A DNA stretch of 44,976 bases from the NCBI GenBank assembly GCA_002500665.1, contig DLRY01000033.1:10178-55153 (forward strand). Reading direction: 5' to 3'. The DNA comes from Opitutia bacterium UBA7876 (GTDB lineage: Bacteria > Verrucomicrobiota > Verrucomicrobiia > Opitutales > Seribacteraceae). Of this stretch, positions 24,227 to 32,444 are shown piece by piece (position 1 is the first letter of the stretch; each line of letters starts with the position of its first letter). The notes under the pieces are model-generated. The model saw nothing but the letters and a program-made list of their open reading frames with translations. It was not told the DNA's origin and ran no database searches. Both the position numbers and the translations under genes were made by a program.

Positions 24227-27200
24227 TTACCTGATCGAAACAAAATCGTTGTGGTTAAGCAAGGCATGGACGAGTCCGCGGCGGGCGCGTTGGGCGGGGT
24301 TGGCCTTCTTCGCCTTTGTTGCGACGGCTTCGAAGTCTGCCAGCGCCGTCTCGCATTCCAGGCGTTCGGCGGCATTCGGATCGCGTCCGAGGAGCAGCTC
24401 AAACACGCCCTTCACGAAATCCTCGTTTTCCACCCGTCCCGCAATTTCCCCCGCCATTTCGATGGTCAGTTTGGAGTTGGAGAGGGCCAGAGCCTGTTGC
24501 GGCGCAACGCTCTCGGTCCGCCGGTAGCACTGGAGATGGTCGGCATCGTCGAAGGTCTTCAGGAATTTGTCCTGATGGTCTCGCGAATGCTTGAAGTAGA
24601 GGCTGCGTCGGCGAACGGTGTCGCCGGGTTTGATGGAAGGTCCTCCCTGGGTCAGGTCGAGGACGCCCGCCAGATGAAGCAAGCTGTCGCGTACCACCTG
24701 CGATTCCATGCGACGGGCGTTCATGCGCCAGTAAAATTGGTTATCGGGGTCGGCGGCCAGAGTCTTGGCGTCGGCGTCGGCAGTAGAGCTACGCAACTGG
24801 TAGGTTTTCGAGGTGACGATTAACCGGTGCAGGTGGCGGAAGCTCCAGCCGTTTTGCATGAAGTCGGCGGCCAGGTGATCGAGCAAAGACTGTTGGGTTG
24901 GCGACTTGGTCCGCAGGCCGAAGTCGTCCACCGTTTCCACCAGTGGTTCACCAAAATGGCGGAGCCAGACGTGGTTGACGATGACGCGTGCAGTGAGCGG
25001 GTTTTTCGGAGAGGTCATCCAGCGGGCCAGGGCCAGACGGCGCCCAGTGCTGGTTTCAGGATAAGTAGCGGAATACTGAGGTTCCTTGTGGGCGGGGGTT
25101 TCGAGCGCTTTCCTCGATACGCGTGGGGGAGCATAGGTCGACTTGCCTTCCTTTGCCTCGGTCAGCTTTTTTTCCGCCTTGGCAATCTTGGCTTGGGCCG
25201 CCTTTACCTTCCCTCCGTCCGTGGAGAAGGCCCGCAACTCGTATTCGCCAGCCGCCTTGGTGGCTTCCGCCTGGAGCAGGGCGGCCCGTTGAGAGGCCTG
25301 TTGGTAGGCGGTTTCGTTGCCACGGGCCTTTTCGGCGGCAAAGACCGCTTGCAGGGAGCTCAACTTGGCCTCGGCGGCGGCGAGCTTGGTCTCGGAGGCT
25401 TCCAAGGAATTGACGGGTTTCAATTCCGGCATCTTGTTCTTGGCATCGGTCAGTTCGATCTTCGGTGGAAGAGAGCTGATGGTGAAGTCATCGAAAGCCA
25501 CCGTCGCATCGAAGCCCGAAAGCTCGAACTTTCCATCTGGCTTGCGGTCGGGGAGCAGGTAGGCGACTTGAAATTTTTCGTTCAGCCAGACATTGACCAA
25601 ACGGTCGCGTACTACCAGTCGCAAGAGGTAGGGTTTGCCGATTTCGATGGGCTGGGCGACCCGGCCCCCGTTCGGGTAGGTGTTTTTGCCGCTACGGGTA
25701 TAGGCCACGTGCAGCTTGGGTTGTGGGGCATGGGCGCTGGTGTATACGTAATTGGCGTACTTGCGGTCTGGACTGACGTCGAAGCGGAAAGTGACAGACC
25801 TGTAGGTGGCGCCTCCGGTATGCTGGTAGCGGCAGGTCATTTCGAAGTCGCGGGGAACCTCCGGGCGCAGGATCAACCGATCGGCCTCGCGCGTGGCGGT
25901 GGTCTGATGGATGGCGCCGTCCTTGAATTCCCATCCTTTGCCAACCATTTCCCATAGTTCGGGGTTATGTTTGGCGAAGTCGTCCTGCACCGAGAACTCC
26001 GGTTGCTCCAATGCGGACTCTTTTTTCTTTTTTGGTTCTGGCTTTTTCTTGGGTGCGGCGACGGCCTTCTTTCGCGCTTCGGCCAATTCCTTCTTTGCTT
26101 TCTGCACCTCGGCCCGGATATCTAAAAGCCGGTCTTCCATCACGTACTCGCGAGATGCGGGGGCGTAGGCGTAAGGTGGTAGTTTGACCTGCTTGATGGC
26201 GGGCGCGAAACTCGCCAGTATGGCGGGAACTCCTGGCTCGATAAGGCGGGATTTGTCGGGATCCTTTGGATTGCCGCGTAGGTGTAGGTAGGTCGGTGCG
26301 TCGAGATGATCGTCGAACACGCGGGGCAGGCCGTCTTTCTCGAAATCGGTTTCGCCGGGTACGGGGTCGAGGCGGACCTGGTGCGGTTCGAAGATGGCAC
26401 GGAAGCGATAGTAATCCTCTTGGGTGATGGGATCGTACTTGTGGTCGTGGCACTTGGCGCAGTTCATGGTGAGACCCACGAAAGCCTTGGCGGTGTGCTC
26501 AATGGTGGAATCCAGCCAAGTGGTGCGGTTGAAAAGGTAGTAGTTGCGGGCGAGGAAGCCCGTGGCCCGGAGGGCCTTCGGGTCGTCTGGGGCCAGTTCG
26601 TCGGCGGCCAGCATTTCCTCAATCATGCGGTCGAAGCCCTTGTCGGCGTTGAGAGACTCCACGATCCAGTCGCGCCAACGCCAAATGTGCTTCTGGCTGT
26701 TGCGGAGTTGCTTGCCAAGGCCGTACCAGTCGGTGTAGCGCCAGACGTCCATCCAGTGCCGGGCCCACCGTTCACCGTGCTTGGGATTGCCGAGAAGTTC
26801 GTCCACGATGGACTCCCACGGTCGGGTGTCCTTCAATTGTTTGCGGGTGGGAGGAAGGCCGATGAGGTTGAGATAGAGTCGCCTAATGAGTATGGTGCGT
26901 TCCGCCGCGGGCTGGGCCTTCAGTCCGAGTGTCGCCTGATTCTTTTCCAGCAGGGCATCGATTGGGTTGCCCGCATTGTCCGGCAAAGGCGCGAGGTTCG
27001 GTATTTGAAAGGCCCAGTGCCTGCTCGGGGCCTGTGGGACGGGTTCGTTGGCCGGAGCCTTTGCTCCGTCGTCAATCCAGCTTCGCAGGAGGGCGATTTC
27101 TTCGGGCTTCAAGGGAGCTCCGTCCTCTGGAGGGGGCATGCGGTCTTCGCTCCTGTCTGCGACCCGCTCGATAAGGTGGCTTTTCGAAGCTTTTCCGGGA

Positions 27201-27445
27201 ACGATGACCTCCCCCTTTAACATGAGGTTTCGCGTATCCAGTCTCAATTTCCCTTTCTGCTTGAGGACTCCGTGACAGGAATAGCATTTCGCCGCGAGGA
27301 GCGACTTCACCTTTGCGTAGTCCGGATGATCCAACGTTCGCTTCTCCGCTTGGGCAAGGGAGCAAGCCACGGTCATCCCCAAGATGGCGAGGACAGGTAA
27401 TGGACGCGATGGCAACATAAAGGTCTTCTTCCGCAAACTAGTCAT
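24227..27445 (-). CDS. DUF1549/DUF1553 protein with cytochrome-like and sandwich domains
   Basis: A 1072-residue secreted protein; the start could also be the ATG at 27418, which has GGAAG nine bases upstream. Order: signal peptide (to about 33), planctomycete cytochrome-like domain with CYSCHG (C54, C57, H58) and a RMPPPEDG loop, DUF1549 (about 165-370) with MNCAKCHDHKYDP (C329, C332, H333), a Lys-rich coiled coil with a Pro/Lys stretch (about 441-478), a concanavalin/LamG-like beta-sandwich (about 480-660), a second Ala/Glu/Lys coiled coil (about 680-765) and DUF1553 (about 775-1060; NPLTARVIVNHVWLRHFG). The sandwich could bind glycan. The next gene is its DUF1501 partner. Family function is not established. 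Confidence 0.92.
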   Translation of the reverse strand: MTSLRKKTFMLPSRPLPVLAILGMTVACSLAQAEKRTLDHPDYAKVKSLLAAKCYSCHGVLKQKGKLRLDTRNLMLKGEVIVPGKASKSHLIERVADRSEDRMPPPEDGAPLKPEEIALLRSWIDDGAKAPANEPVPQAPSRHWAFQIPNLAPLPDNAGNPIDALLEKNQATLGLKAQPAAERTILIRRLYLNLIGLPPTRKQLKDTRPWESIVDELLGNPKHGERWARHWMDVWRYTDWYGLGKQLRNSQKHIWRWRDWIVESLNADKGFDRMIEEMLAADELAPDDPKALRATGFLARNYYLFNRTTWLDSTIEHTAKAFVGLTMNCAKCHDHKYDPITQEDYYRFRAIFEPHQVRLDPVPGETDFEKDGLPRVFDDHLDAPTYLHLRGNPKDPDKSRLIEPGVPAILASFAPAIKQVKLPPYAYAPASREYVMEDRLLDIRAEVQKAKKELAEARKKAVAAPKKKPEPKKKKESALEQPEFSVQDDFAKHNPELWEMVGKGWEFKDGAIHQTTATREADRLILRPEVPRDFEMTCRYQHTGGATYRSVTFRFDVSPDRKYANYVYTSAHAPQPKLHVAYTRSGKNTYPNGGRVAQPIEIGKPYLLRLVVRDRLVNVWLNEKFQVAYLLPDRKPDGKFELSGFDATVAFDDFTISSLPPKIELTDAKNKMPELKPVNSLEASETKLAAAEAKLSSLQAVFAAEKARGNETAYQQASQRAALLQAEATKAAGEYELRAFSTDGGKVKAAQAKIAKAEKKLTEAKEGKSTYAPPRVSRKALETPAHKEPQYSATYPETSTGRRLALARWMTSPKNPLTARVIVNHVWLRHFGEPLVETVDDFGLRTKSPTQQSLLDHLAADFMQNGWSFRHLHRLIVTSKTYQLRSSTADADAKTLAADPDNQFYWRMNARRMESQVVRDSLLHLAGVLDLTQGGPSIKPGDTVRRRSLYFKHSRDHQDKFLKTFDDADHLQCYRRTESVAPQQALALSNSKLTIEMAGEIAGRVENEDFVKGVFELLLGRDPNAAERLECETALADFEAVATKAKKANPAQRARRGLVHALLNHNDFVSIR

Positions 27446-27494
27446 GACGTCCCGACCGAATGTGCCAAAGAAATTTCACCTACGTGTCTTCGTT

Positions 27495-27821
27495 TCATTT
27501 CACGATGACCATGGCTGGCTTGCTTGCAGCTCGGGAACCATCGGCCTTTACGCCGACGGCAAAGAGGACGCGTAGGCCGGGTTGCAGTTCCCGGGGAGGG
27601 AGGGCCCACGCGGGGCCCGAAGCTTCATCGAGTTCTTGGTTCCCATCGTGAAACAGAACCTTTTCGTAGTCGCCTTTGACGCTTGCCGATAGGATATTCT
27701 CCTCTTTGGCAGACAGGTAGCCACCGTAGCCAAGACCGCAGGCTCCGAGCCGTTGAGTTGGGTAAGGGAAAATACTGCGGATACAAAAAAACGTCGGAAG
27801 ACAAGGGAAACGCAAAGACAT
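27495..27821 (-). pseudogene. Small Ig-like protein, possibly frameshifted remnant
   Basis: An open frame of 108 codons, two bases after the pdxA stop. The second half (from YLSAKEENILSASVKG to PAMVIVK) resembles a bacterial Ig-like/FN3-like domain (LFHDGNQEL, LPPRELQPGLRVLFAVGVKADG). The first half in this frame (FPCLPTFFCIRSIFPYPTQR) is not signal-like. In the neighbouring frame, entered at the run of seven T near 27784-27790 (minus strand), the peptide VSAVFSLTQLNGSEPAVLAT is more protein-like and would complete a signal peptide. This suggests an insertion/deletion pair, or that the frame given is simply correct. Function unknown; it may be a leftover of a secreted protein gene. Confidence 0.4.
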
Positions 27822-27823
27822 GC

Positions 27824-28807
27824 CTAGTCGATGAGTCGTACCGCCAGATTAACCGCTGCCTTCAAGCTGCTGGCATCCGCTTTGTCTTGCCAGGCAATGT
27901 CCAGGGCCGTCCCATGGTCGACGGAAGTTCGAACAAGGGGGAGCCCGAGAGTCACGTTTACGGCTTCCTCGAAGGCAAGGGCCTTTACTGGAATGAGGCC
28001 CTGGTCGTGGTACATGCAGACGTAGGCGTCGATTTGCCTTCGCATGGATTCGGTGAAGGCGGTATCGGGGGGGAGGGGGCCGGTCAGGTTGAAACCCTTT
28101 GCCCTCGTCTTTTCGATGGCGGGCATGATGATCCTTTCCTCCTCACCGTTTCCGAACAAACCGTTTTCGCCGGCGTGCGGGTTCAAGCCACAGATTCCTA
28201 TCGAGGGTTCTTTGCCCAATAACTTCTCGTGAGTCTCGCGGGTTAGTTCGATTACGTCGATAATCCTTTCCTCGCTGAGCAAGCCGGGAACTTCCGTGTA
28301 TCCCGCGTGAACGGTAACCAAGCTGCAACTGATGGTTTTGGAGAAGAAGGCCATGCAAAACCGTTTGCTTTGGGTGCGCTCGGCGAAGATCTCGGTATGT
28401 CCGGGATGGGGGATCCCGGCGCTCTTCATCGCTTCCTTGTTGGCCGGGCAGGTCGCAACTGCATCGACTTGTCCGGCCAGGCATGCGTCGATGGCTTCCA
28501 TTACGTAACCGTAGGTGGCTTTGCCGGTCGCCGGGTTGATGATGCCCGGTTGAAGTTGATCCATCTCCATCAATCCTAGATCGAGTACGGAAGGCGAACT
28601 CGTCGAGCTCAGGTTGTCCTTGCCGACGACCTGGAAGTCCCCGTTTTTGCCAGTCTGCCCGGCACATAGCCTTAGAACTTCGGTATCCCCGAACACGATG
28701 GGGACGCAACGATCCGCCACGGAGGAATCGGCAAGCAGGTCGAGGCAGATTTCTGGGCCGATCCCGGCAGGGTCGCCCATCGTAACGGCTATTCGGGGCT
28801 TGCTCAT
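27824..28807 (-). CDS. pdxA: 4-hydroxythreonine-4-phosphate dehydrogenase
   Basis: A 327-residue cytoplasmic enzyme of the PdxA family. Start at the ATG at 28807 with GAGGG seven bases upstream. Motifs: TMGDPAGIGPEI, HPGHTE, GLNPHAGENGLFG, GPLPPDTAF, YHDQGLIPVK and VRTSVDHGTALDIA. The three metal-binding histidines (GHTE, NPHAGE, YHDQG) are present. PdxA oxidises and decarboxylates 4-phosphohydroxy-L-threonine for pyridoxal phosphate synthesis. PdxA2 paralogues act on D-threonate or D-erythronate 4-phosphate in sugar-acid breakdown and cannot be told apart by eye. The tdh-kbl neighbours and denD 9 kb away keep both options open. It starts eight bases after the cupin stop. Confidence 0.9.
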   Translation of the reverse strand: MSKPRIAVTMGDPAGIGPEICLDLLADSSVADRCVPIVFGDTEVLRLCAGQTGKNGDFQVVGKDNLSSTSSPSVLDLGLMEMDQLQPGIINPATGKATYGYVMEAIDACLAGQVDAVATCPANKEAMKSAGIPHPGHTEIFAERTQSKRFCMAFFSKTISCSLVTVHAGYTEVPGLLSEERIIDVIELTRETHEKLLGKEPSIGICGLNPHAGENGLFGNGEEERIIMPAIEKTRAKGFNLTGPLPPDTAFTESMRRQIDAYVCMYHDQGLIPVKALAFEEAVNVTLGLPLVRTSVDHGTALDIAWQDKADASSLKAAVNLAVRLID

Positions 28808-28815
28808 GTGATCCC

Positions 28816-29196
28816 TCAAAGCTCGATAGGTTTTCCAGTTCTTCCGTAGTCGTCGTCGTGACGGGTTTGATCCTCAGCCTTCCAGTCGCCGAAGCTGACG
28901 ACGAGCATACGGAAGATTTTGTCCTCGGCCCAGAAGCGGTGTTTCTGTCCCGGCTTGAGAAGGAATTCCTCATGAGCCTTTGGGTGAAAGATCTCATCGT
29001 CGATCTCAAGTACCGCTCCGTCGTCTAGAAAGTGAAAAAGCTCATGCCGAACGGCATGGGAATGGAGGCTTGCCCGTTCACCGGGTTTGACCTCGGTCAG
29101 ATCGATGCTGCACTCCTGGTTGCGCACGACCATGTGGATGTCGCCCCATGGTCTTTCGGAATGAATGGTTCCCTGTCCATTTCTCGGATCGGTCAT
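28816..29196 (-). CDS. Cupin-domain protein, mannose-6-P isomerase type II-like
   Basis: A 126-residue single-domain cupin. It shows SERPWGDIH at the start, as in the isomerase domain of bifunctional mannose-1-P guanylyltransferase/mannose-6-P isomerase, then cupin motif 1 (PGERASLHSHAVRHELFHFL) and motif 2 (PGQKHRFWA). The His residues of HSH and the Glu and His of motif 1 can bind one metal. It lacks any nucleotidyltransferase part. Possible roles are sugar-phosphate isomerisation or small-molecule binding. It lies between a secreted lyase-like gene and pdxA on the same strand; gap to pdxA is eight bases. Confidence 0.78.
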   Translation of the reverse strand: MTDPRNGQGTIHSERPWGDIHMVVRNQECSIDLTEVKPGERASLHSHAVRHELFHFLDDGAVLEIDDEIFHPKAHEEFLLKPGQKHRFWAEDKIFRMLVVSFGDWKAEDQTRHDDDYGRTGKPIEL

Positions 29197-29244
29197 GGTT
29201 GCAAATCTTGGGCAGTCAGAGGGGCTATGGCAAGGCGATGACGC

Positions 29245-30111
29245 CTAGGGAAGGCGGGAAAGCTTCTGGATGGTAAAGTCGGCCATGCGCACTTCGTCTC
29301 TCTCATTGGGGATGTCCTCCTTGTCGACGAGGCTGCGGTAAATGCCCCATTTGGGACGAATGAAGGAATAGTCGGGCCGCCAAGTAACCAAGCCGGGAAT
29401 CTCCCTCCCGAACCTTACCTCCTTATCCGAAGAGGTCACGGAGAACCAGAGGAAGCCCTTATCTCCGGTCTTCGTGATGCATTCGCATTCCAGCCACTTC
29501 CCCTTGCTGTCCTTCCATTCCGCAATAAACAGGCGTTGCTTGCCCTCCTTCGAGAACCATCGTATCTCGAGCTGAGGCTTTCCGTGAAAAATTGAGCCGG
29601 ACAGGGTGAGAATGGGGTCGGCGGCACTTTTTCCGCCCACCGGTTTAAGCTGAAAAAAATGGCAAAAGTTCTTTGTGATGGCAAAGGACTCGTCGATTTT
29701 AAGGTACCAATGATACCGGCTCACTTCCCCACGAAGGGCTTTCAAGGTTTTGGAGGAACTTTGATAGCCCTTGATCTCGTTGCGTTGCCTTTCCATGCCC
29801 TTGGGCCAGATTTTGTCGCGGTCCCCGTCCTCGTCCCGGTGGATGCGGAAGACGAAGGCGGCCTTCATTTCCTTATCTTTCTCGACAGCCAGATGCTCGA
29901 AGGTTCGATGGTTGCCCTCGTACGTCTCAGGGGTCTCGATCGAGTACTTGCCGAATGCGGCCTGTATCTGGGGAATGGCTTTCTCATCCGGGTCGGCTTT
30001 TAGTGAAACCTCTCCAAATAGCTCGGGAGCCTTGTCCTTGGCGAGGGCCGGGGCAAGGCCACTAAGTAGGAAAGCCAAGACCCTTGTCCGTGTTTGGAAT
30101 TTCCTAGCCAT
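29245..30111 (-). CDS. Secreted protein, possibly polysaccharide-lyase-like
   Basis: A 288-residue secreted protein (signal peptide to about residue 24, ALA cleavage). The body is rich in Trp, Lys and beta-strand patterns. Segments such as EVSRYHWYLKIDESF, FFQLKPVGG, and WRPDYSFIRPKWGIYRS near the C-terminus recall the jelly-roll lyases (heparin lyase I-like, where a basic/aromatic groove and a Lys-x-Gly-x-Tyr-Arg strand occur). I cannot place a catalytic set with certainty. It starts six bases after the kbl stop and so belongs to the tdh-kbl transcript, an odd setting for an extracellular enzyme. The alternative is a glycan-binding protein with the same fold. Confidence 0.7.
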   Translation of the reverse strand: MARKFQTRTRVLAFLLSGLAPALAKDKAPELFGEVSLKADPDEKAIPQIQAAFGKYSIETPETYEGNHRTFEHLAVEKDKEMKAAFVFRIHRDEDGDRDKIWPKGMERQRNEIKGYQSSSKTLKALRGEVSRYHWYLKIDESFAITKNFCHFFQLKPVGGKSAADPILTLSGSIFHGKPQLEIRWFSKEGKQRLFIAEWKDSKGKWLECECITKTGDKGFLWFSVTSSDKEVRFGREIPGLVTWRPDYSFIRPKWGIYRSLVDKEDIPNERDEVRMADFTIQKLSRLP

Positions 30112-30117
30112 GACCGG

Positions 30118-31299
30118 TCAATCGACTTCCAAGCGGGCTTCGCGGAATTTCTCGACCGCAAAGGCGAGATCTTCCCTGCTGTGGGCGGCGGAAACCTGGG
30201 TTCGAATGCGTGCCTTTCCCTGAGGAACCACGGGGTAGGAGAAGGCGATTACGTAGACGCCTTTTTCAAGAAGAAGATCGGCGAAGCGGGCGGCCTTGGC
30301 CGCATCCCCGAACATGACCGGGGCGATGGGGTGCTCTCCGGGAAGAATCTCGAAACCTTCCTTTTCCATGGCTTGCCTGAAAAAGGCGGTGTTCTCCTCC
30401 AGGCGGTCGCGCAGCTCGGTGGAGGACTCGAGAAGATCGAGGGCCTTGAGCGATCCGGCCGCAATGGCGGGGGCGAGGGTATTGGAAAAGAGGTAGGGTC
30501 GAGAGCGCTGGCGGAGAAATTCCACGATTTCCCTTTTTCCGGCCACGTAGCCTCCGCTGGCTCCGCCGAGGGCCTTGCCCAGCGTGCCGGTCATGACGTC
30601 GACCCGTTCCATCACCGCATGGCGCTCGTGCGTGCCTCGCCCTTTTTTTCCAATGAAGCCGACGGCGTGGGAATCATCCACCATGAGGAGGGATTGATGC
30701 TCGTCGGCCAAGTCGCAGATGGCGGGGAGATCCGCGAGGTAGCCGTCCATGGAGAAGACGCCGTCCGTAACGATCAGCTTGCGGCGTGCCTCCCCAGCCT
30801 CCTTCAACTGGCCCTCCAAGTCGTCCGCGTCGTTGTTTGCATAGCGGAAACGAGCGGCCTTGCAGAGGCGTACTCCATCGATGATGGAAGCGTGGTTGAG
30901 GGCGTCCGAGAAGATCGCGTCCTCTTTCCCGAGGATGGTCTCGAAGAGGCCCGTGTTGGCATCGAAGCAGGAGGAGTAGAGAATGACGTCCTCCATCCCG
31001 AGAAAGGCGGAAAGCCTTGCTTCCAGTTCCTTGTGAAGGGATTGCGTCCCGCAGATGAAGCGCACGCTGGCCAGGCCGTAGCCCCATTTGTCGAGGGCGT
31101 CACGGGCCGCCTTCACGACCTCGGGGTGATTGGCCAACCCGAGGTAGTTGTTGGCGCAGAGGTTGAGCACCGGATCCCCGTCCTTGACCCGGACGCGGGC
31201 CTCCTGGGAGGTCTCGATGACGCGTTCGGACTTGTAGAGTCCGGCGGAGCGGATTTCCTCTAGTTCCCGCTTCAGTTCCTTTTCGACGGATCCGTACAT
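30118..31299 (-). CDS. kbl: 2-amino-3-ketobutyrate CoA ligase (glycine C-acetyltransferase)
   Basis: A 393-residue pyridoxal-phosphate enzyme of the alpha-oxoamine synthase family, matching the usual length of Kbl (about 398). The start is the ATG at 31299, one base after the tdh stop; a longer frame would run back into tdh. The PLP lysine is K242 in TGTLGKALGG. Other landmarks are LCANNYLGLANHPEV, RFICGTQSLHKELE, the VDDSHAVGFIG loop with the PLP-binding Asp and His, and the C-terminal GKARIRTQVSAAH. It cleaves 2-amino-3-ketobutyrate with CoA to glycine and acetyl-CoA, the second step of threonine breakdown after Tdh. Confidence 0.93.
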   Translation of the reverse strand: MYGSVEKELKRELEEIRSAGLYKSERVIETSQEARVRVKDGDPVLNLCANNYLGLANHPEVVKAARDALDKWGYGLASVRFICGTQSLHKELEARLSAFLGMEDVILYSSCFDANTGLFETILGKEDAIFSDALNHASIIDGVRLCKAARFRYANNDADDLEGQLKEAGEARRKLIVTDGVFSMDGYLADLPAICDLADEHQSLLMVDDSHAVGFIGKKGRGTHERHAVMERVDVMTGTLGKALGGASGGYVAGKREIVEFLRQRSRPYLFSNTLAPAIAAGSLKALDLLESSTELRDRLEENTAFFRQAMEKEGFEILPGEHPIAPVMFGDAAKAARFADLLLEKGVYVIAFSYPVVPQGKARIRTQVSAAHSREDLAFAVEKFREARLEVD

Positions 31300-31300
31300 C

Positions 31301-32323
31301 CTACCACTCCAATATGACTTTCCCGCTGTTTCCGCCCAAGGCGGTCTGAAAACCATTCTCGAAATCGGCGAAGTCGAAGCGGTGGGTGATGATGGGCTTC
31401 AGGTCGAGTCCGCTCTCCAGCATTACCGTCATCTTGTACCAGGTCTCGTACATCTCCCGTCCGTAGATGCCCTTGATCGTAAGCATGTTGAAGACGACCA
31501 CGTTCCAGTCGATGGCCATCTCCTTCTCGGGAATGCCGAGCATGGCGATCTTTCCTCCATGGCACATGTTGTCCAGCATGTCGTTGAAGGCCTGGGGTGA
31601 ACCGCTCATCTCCAGACCCACGTCGAAGCCTTCCTCCATGCCGAGCTCCTCCTGTACTTGAGACAAGGTTTCCATGGATGCGTCGACCACTCGGGTCGCT
31701 CCCATTTTACCGGCCAGGTCGAGACGATAGGGATTCAGGTCGGTTACCACCACGTGCCTGGCTCCGGCATGGCGGGCGATGGCGGCCGACATGGCCCCGA
31801 TGGGCCCGGCCCCGGTGATGAGGACGTCCTCGCCAAGGACGTCGAAGCTAAGGGTGGAATGGGCGGCGTTGCCAAAGGGGTCGAAAATGGCCGCCACGTC
31901 GAGGTCGATACCCGGCTTATGGGCCCAGACGTTGGTCTGGGGGAGGGCGATGTACTCGGCGAAGGCACCCGGACGGGTGACCCCGATCCCAGCCGTGTCG
32001 GAGCAAAGGTGGCGACGGCCCGCCATGCAGTTGCGGCATCGCCCGCACACGACGTGCCCTTCCCCGCTGACGAGTTCACCGGGCTTGAAGTCGGTTACCT
32101 CGGAACCGACCTCTACGATCCCACCTACGAACTCGTGACCGATGACGAGAGGGAGGGGGACGGTCTTGCCCGCCCAGTCGTCCCAGTTGTAGATGTGCAG
32201 GTCGGTTCCGCAGATGCCAGCCCGGTTCACCTTGACCAGCACGTGATGGGGCGCAACTTCGGGCTCGGGAACCTCCTCCATCCAGAGGCCCGGCTCGGCG
32301 CTTTGTTTAACGAGGGCTTTCAT
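31301..32323 (-). CDS. tdh: L-threonine 3-dehydrogenase
   Basis: A 340-residue zinc-dependent medium-chain dehydrogenase, almost the same length as E. coli Tdh (341). Start set at the ATG at 32323 (MKALVKQ); a longer frame to 32398 adds a non-conserved leader. Catalytic zinc ligands are C38 in GICGTDLH and H63/E64 in GHEFVGG; the structural zinc site is CGRCRNCMAGRRHLC. The NAD site is ITGAGPIGAMSA. It oxidises L-threonine to 2-amino-3-ketobutyrate, the substrate of the neighbouring Kbl. It heads a same-strand series tdh-kbl-lyase-like-cupin-pdxA with gaps of 1 to 48 bases. Confidence 0.93.
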   Translation of the reverse strand: MKALVKQSAEPGLWMEEVPEPEVAPHHVLVKVNRAGICGTDLHIYNWDDWAGKTVPLPLVIGHEFVGGIVEVGSEVTDFKPGELVSGEGHVVCGRCRNCMAGRRHLCSDTAGIGVTRPGAFAEYIALPQTNVWAHKPGIDLDVAAIFDPFGNAAHSTLSFDVLGEDVLITGAGPIGAMSAAIARHAGARHVVVTDLNPYRLDLAGKMGATRVVDASMETLSQVQEELGMEEGFDVGLEMSGSPQAFNDMLDNMCHGGKIAMLGIPEKEMAIDWNVVVFNMLTIKGIYGREMYETWYKMTVMLESGLDLKPIITHRFDFADFENGFQTALGGNSGKVILEW

Positions 32324-32444
32324 CGGTAAGTGGAAAAGGGAAGGAGGCTGGACAAGGTTGCATGACGAATATTGGAAGCCTTCCTCTAGGTAGGGCAAGA
32401 AAAAGCATGATTATCACGCGCCCGGGGGCCATGCGGTTCTTCTT

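Noticed and set aside
24827..25957. Plus-strand open frame of 376 codons inside the 1072-residue gene
   Set aside because: Gly/Leu-rich low-complexity peptide produced opposite the coiled coil and sandwich domains; no start signal.
32324..32444. Possible hairpin between the sulfatase at 32445 and tdh
   Set aside because: GGAA/GGCT arms pair only with a bulge and a loop of about 25 bases, without a T run.
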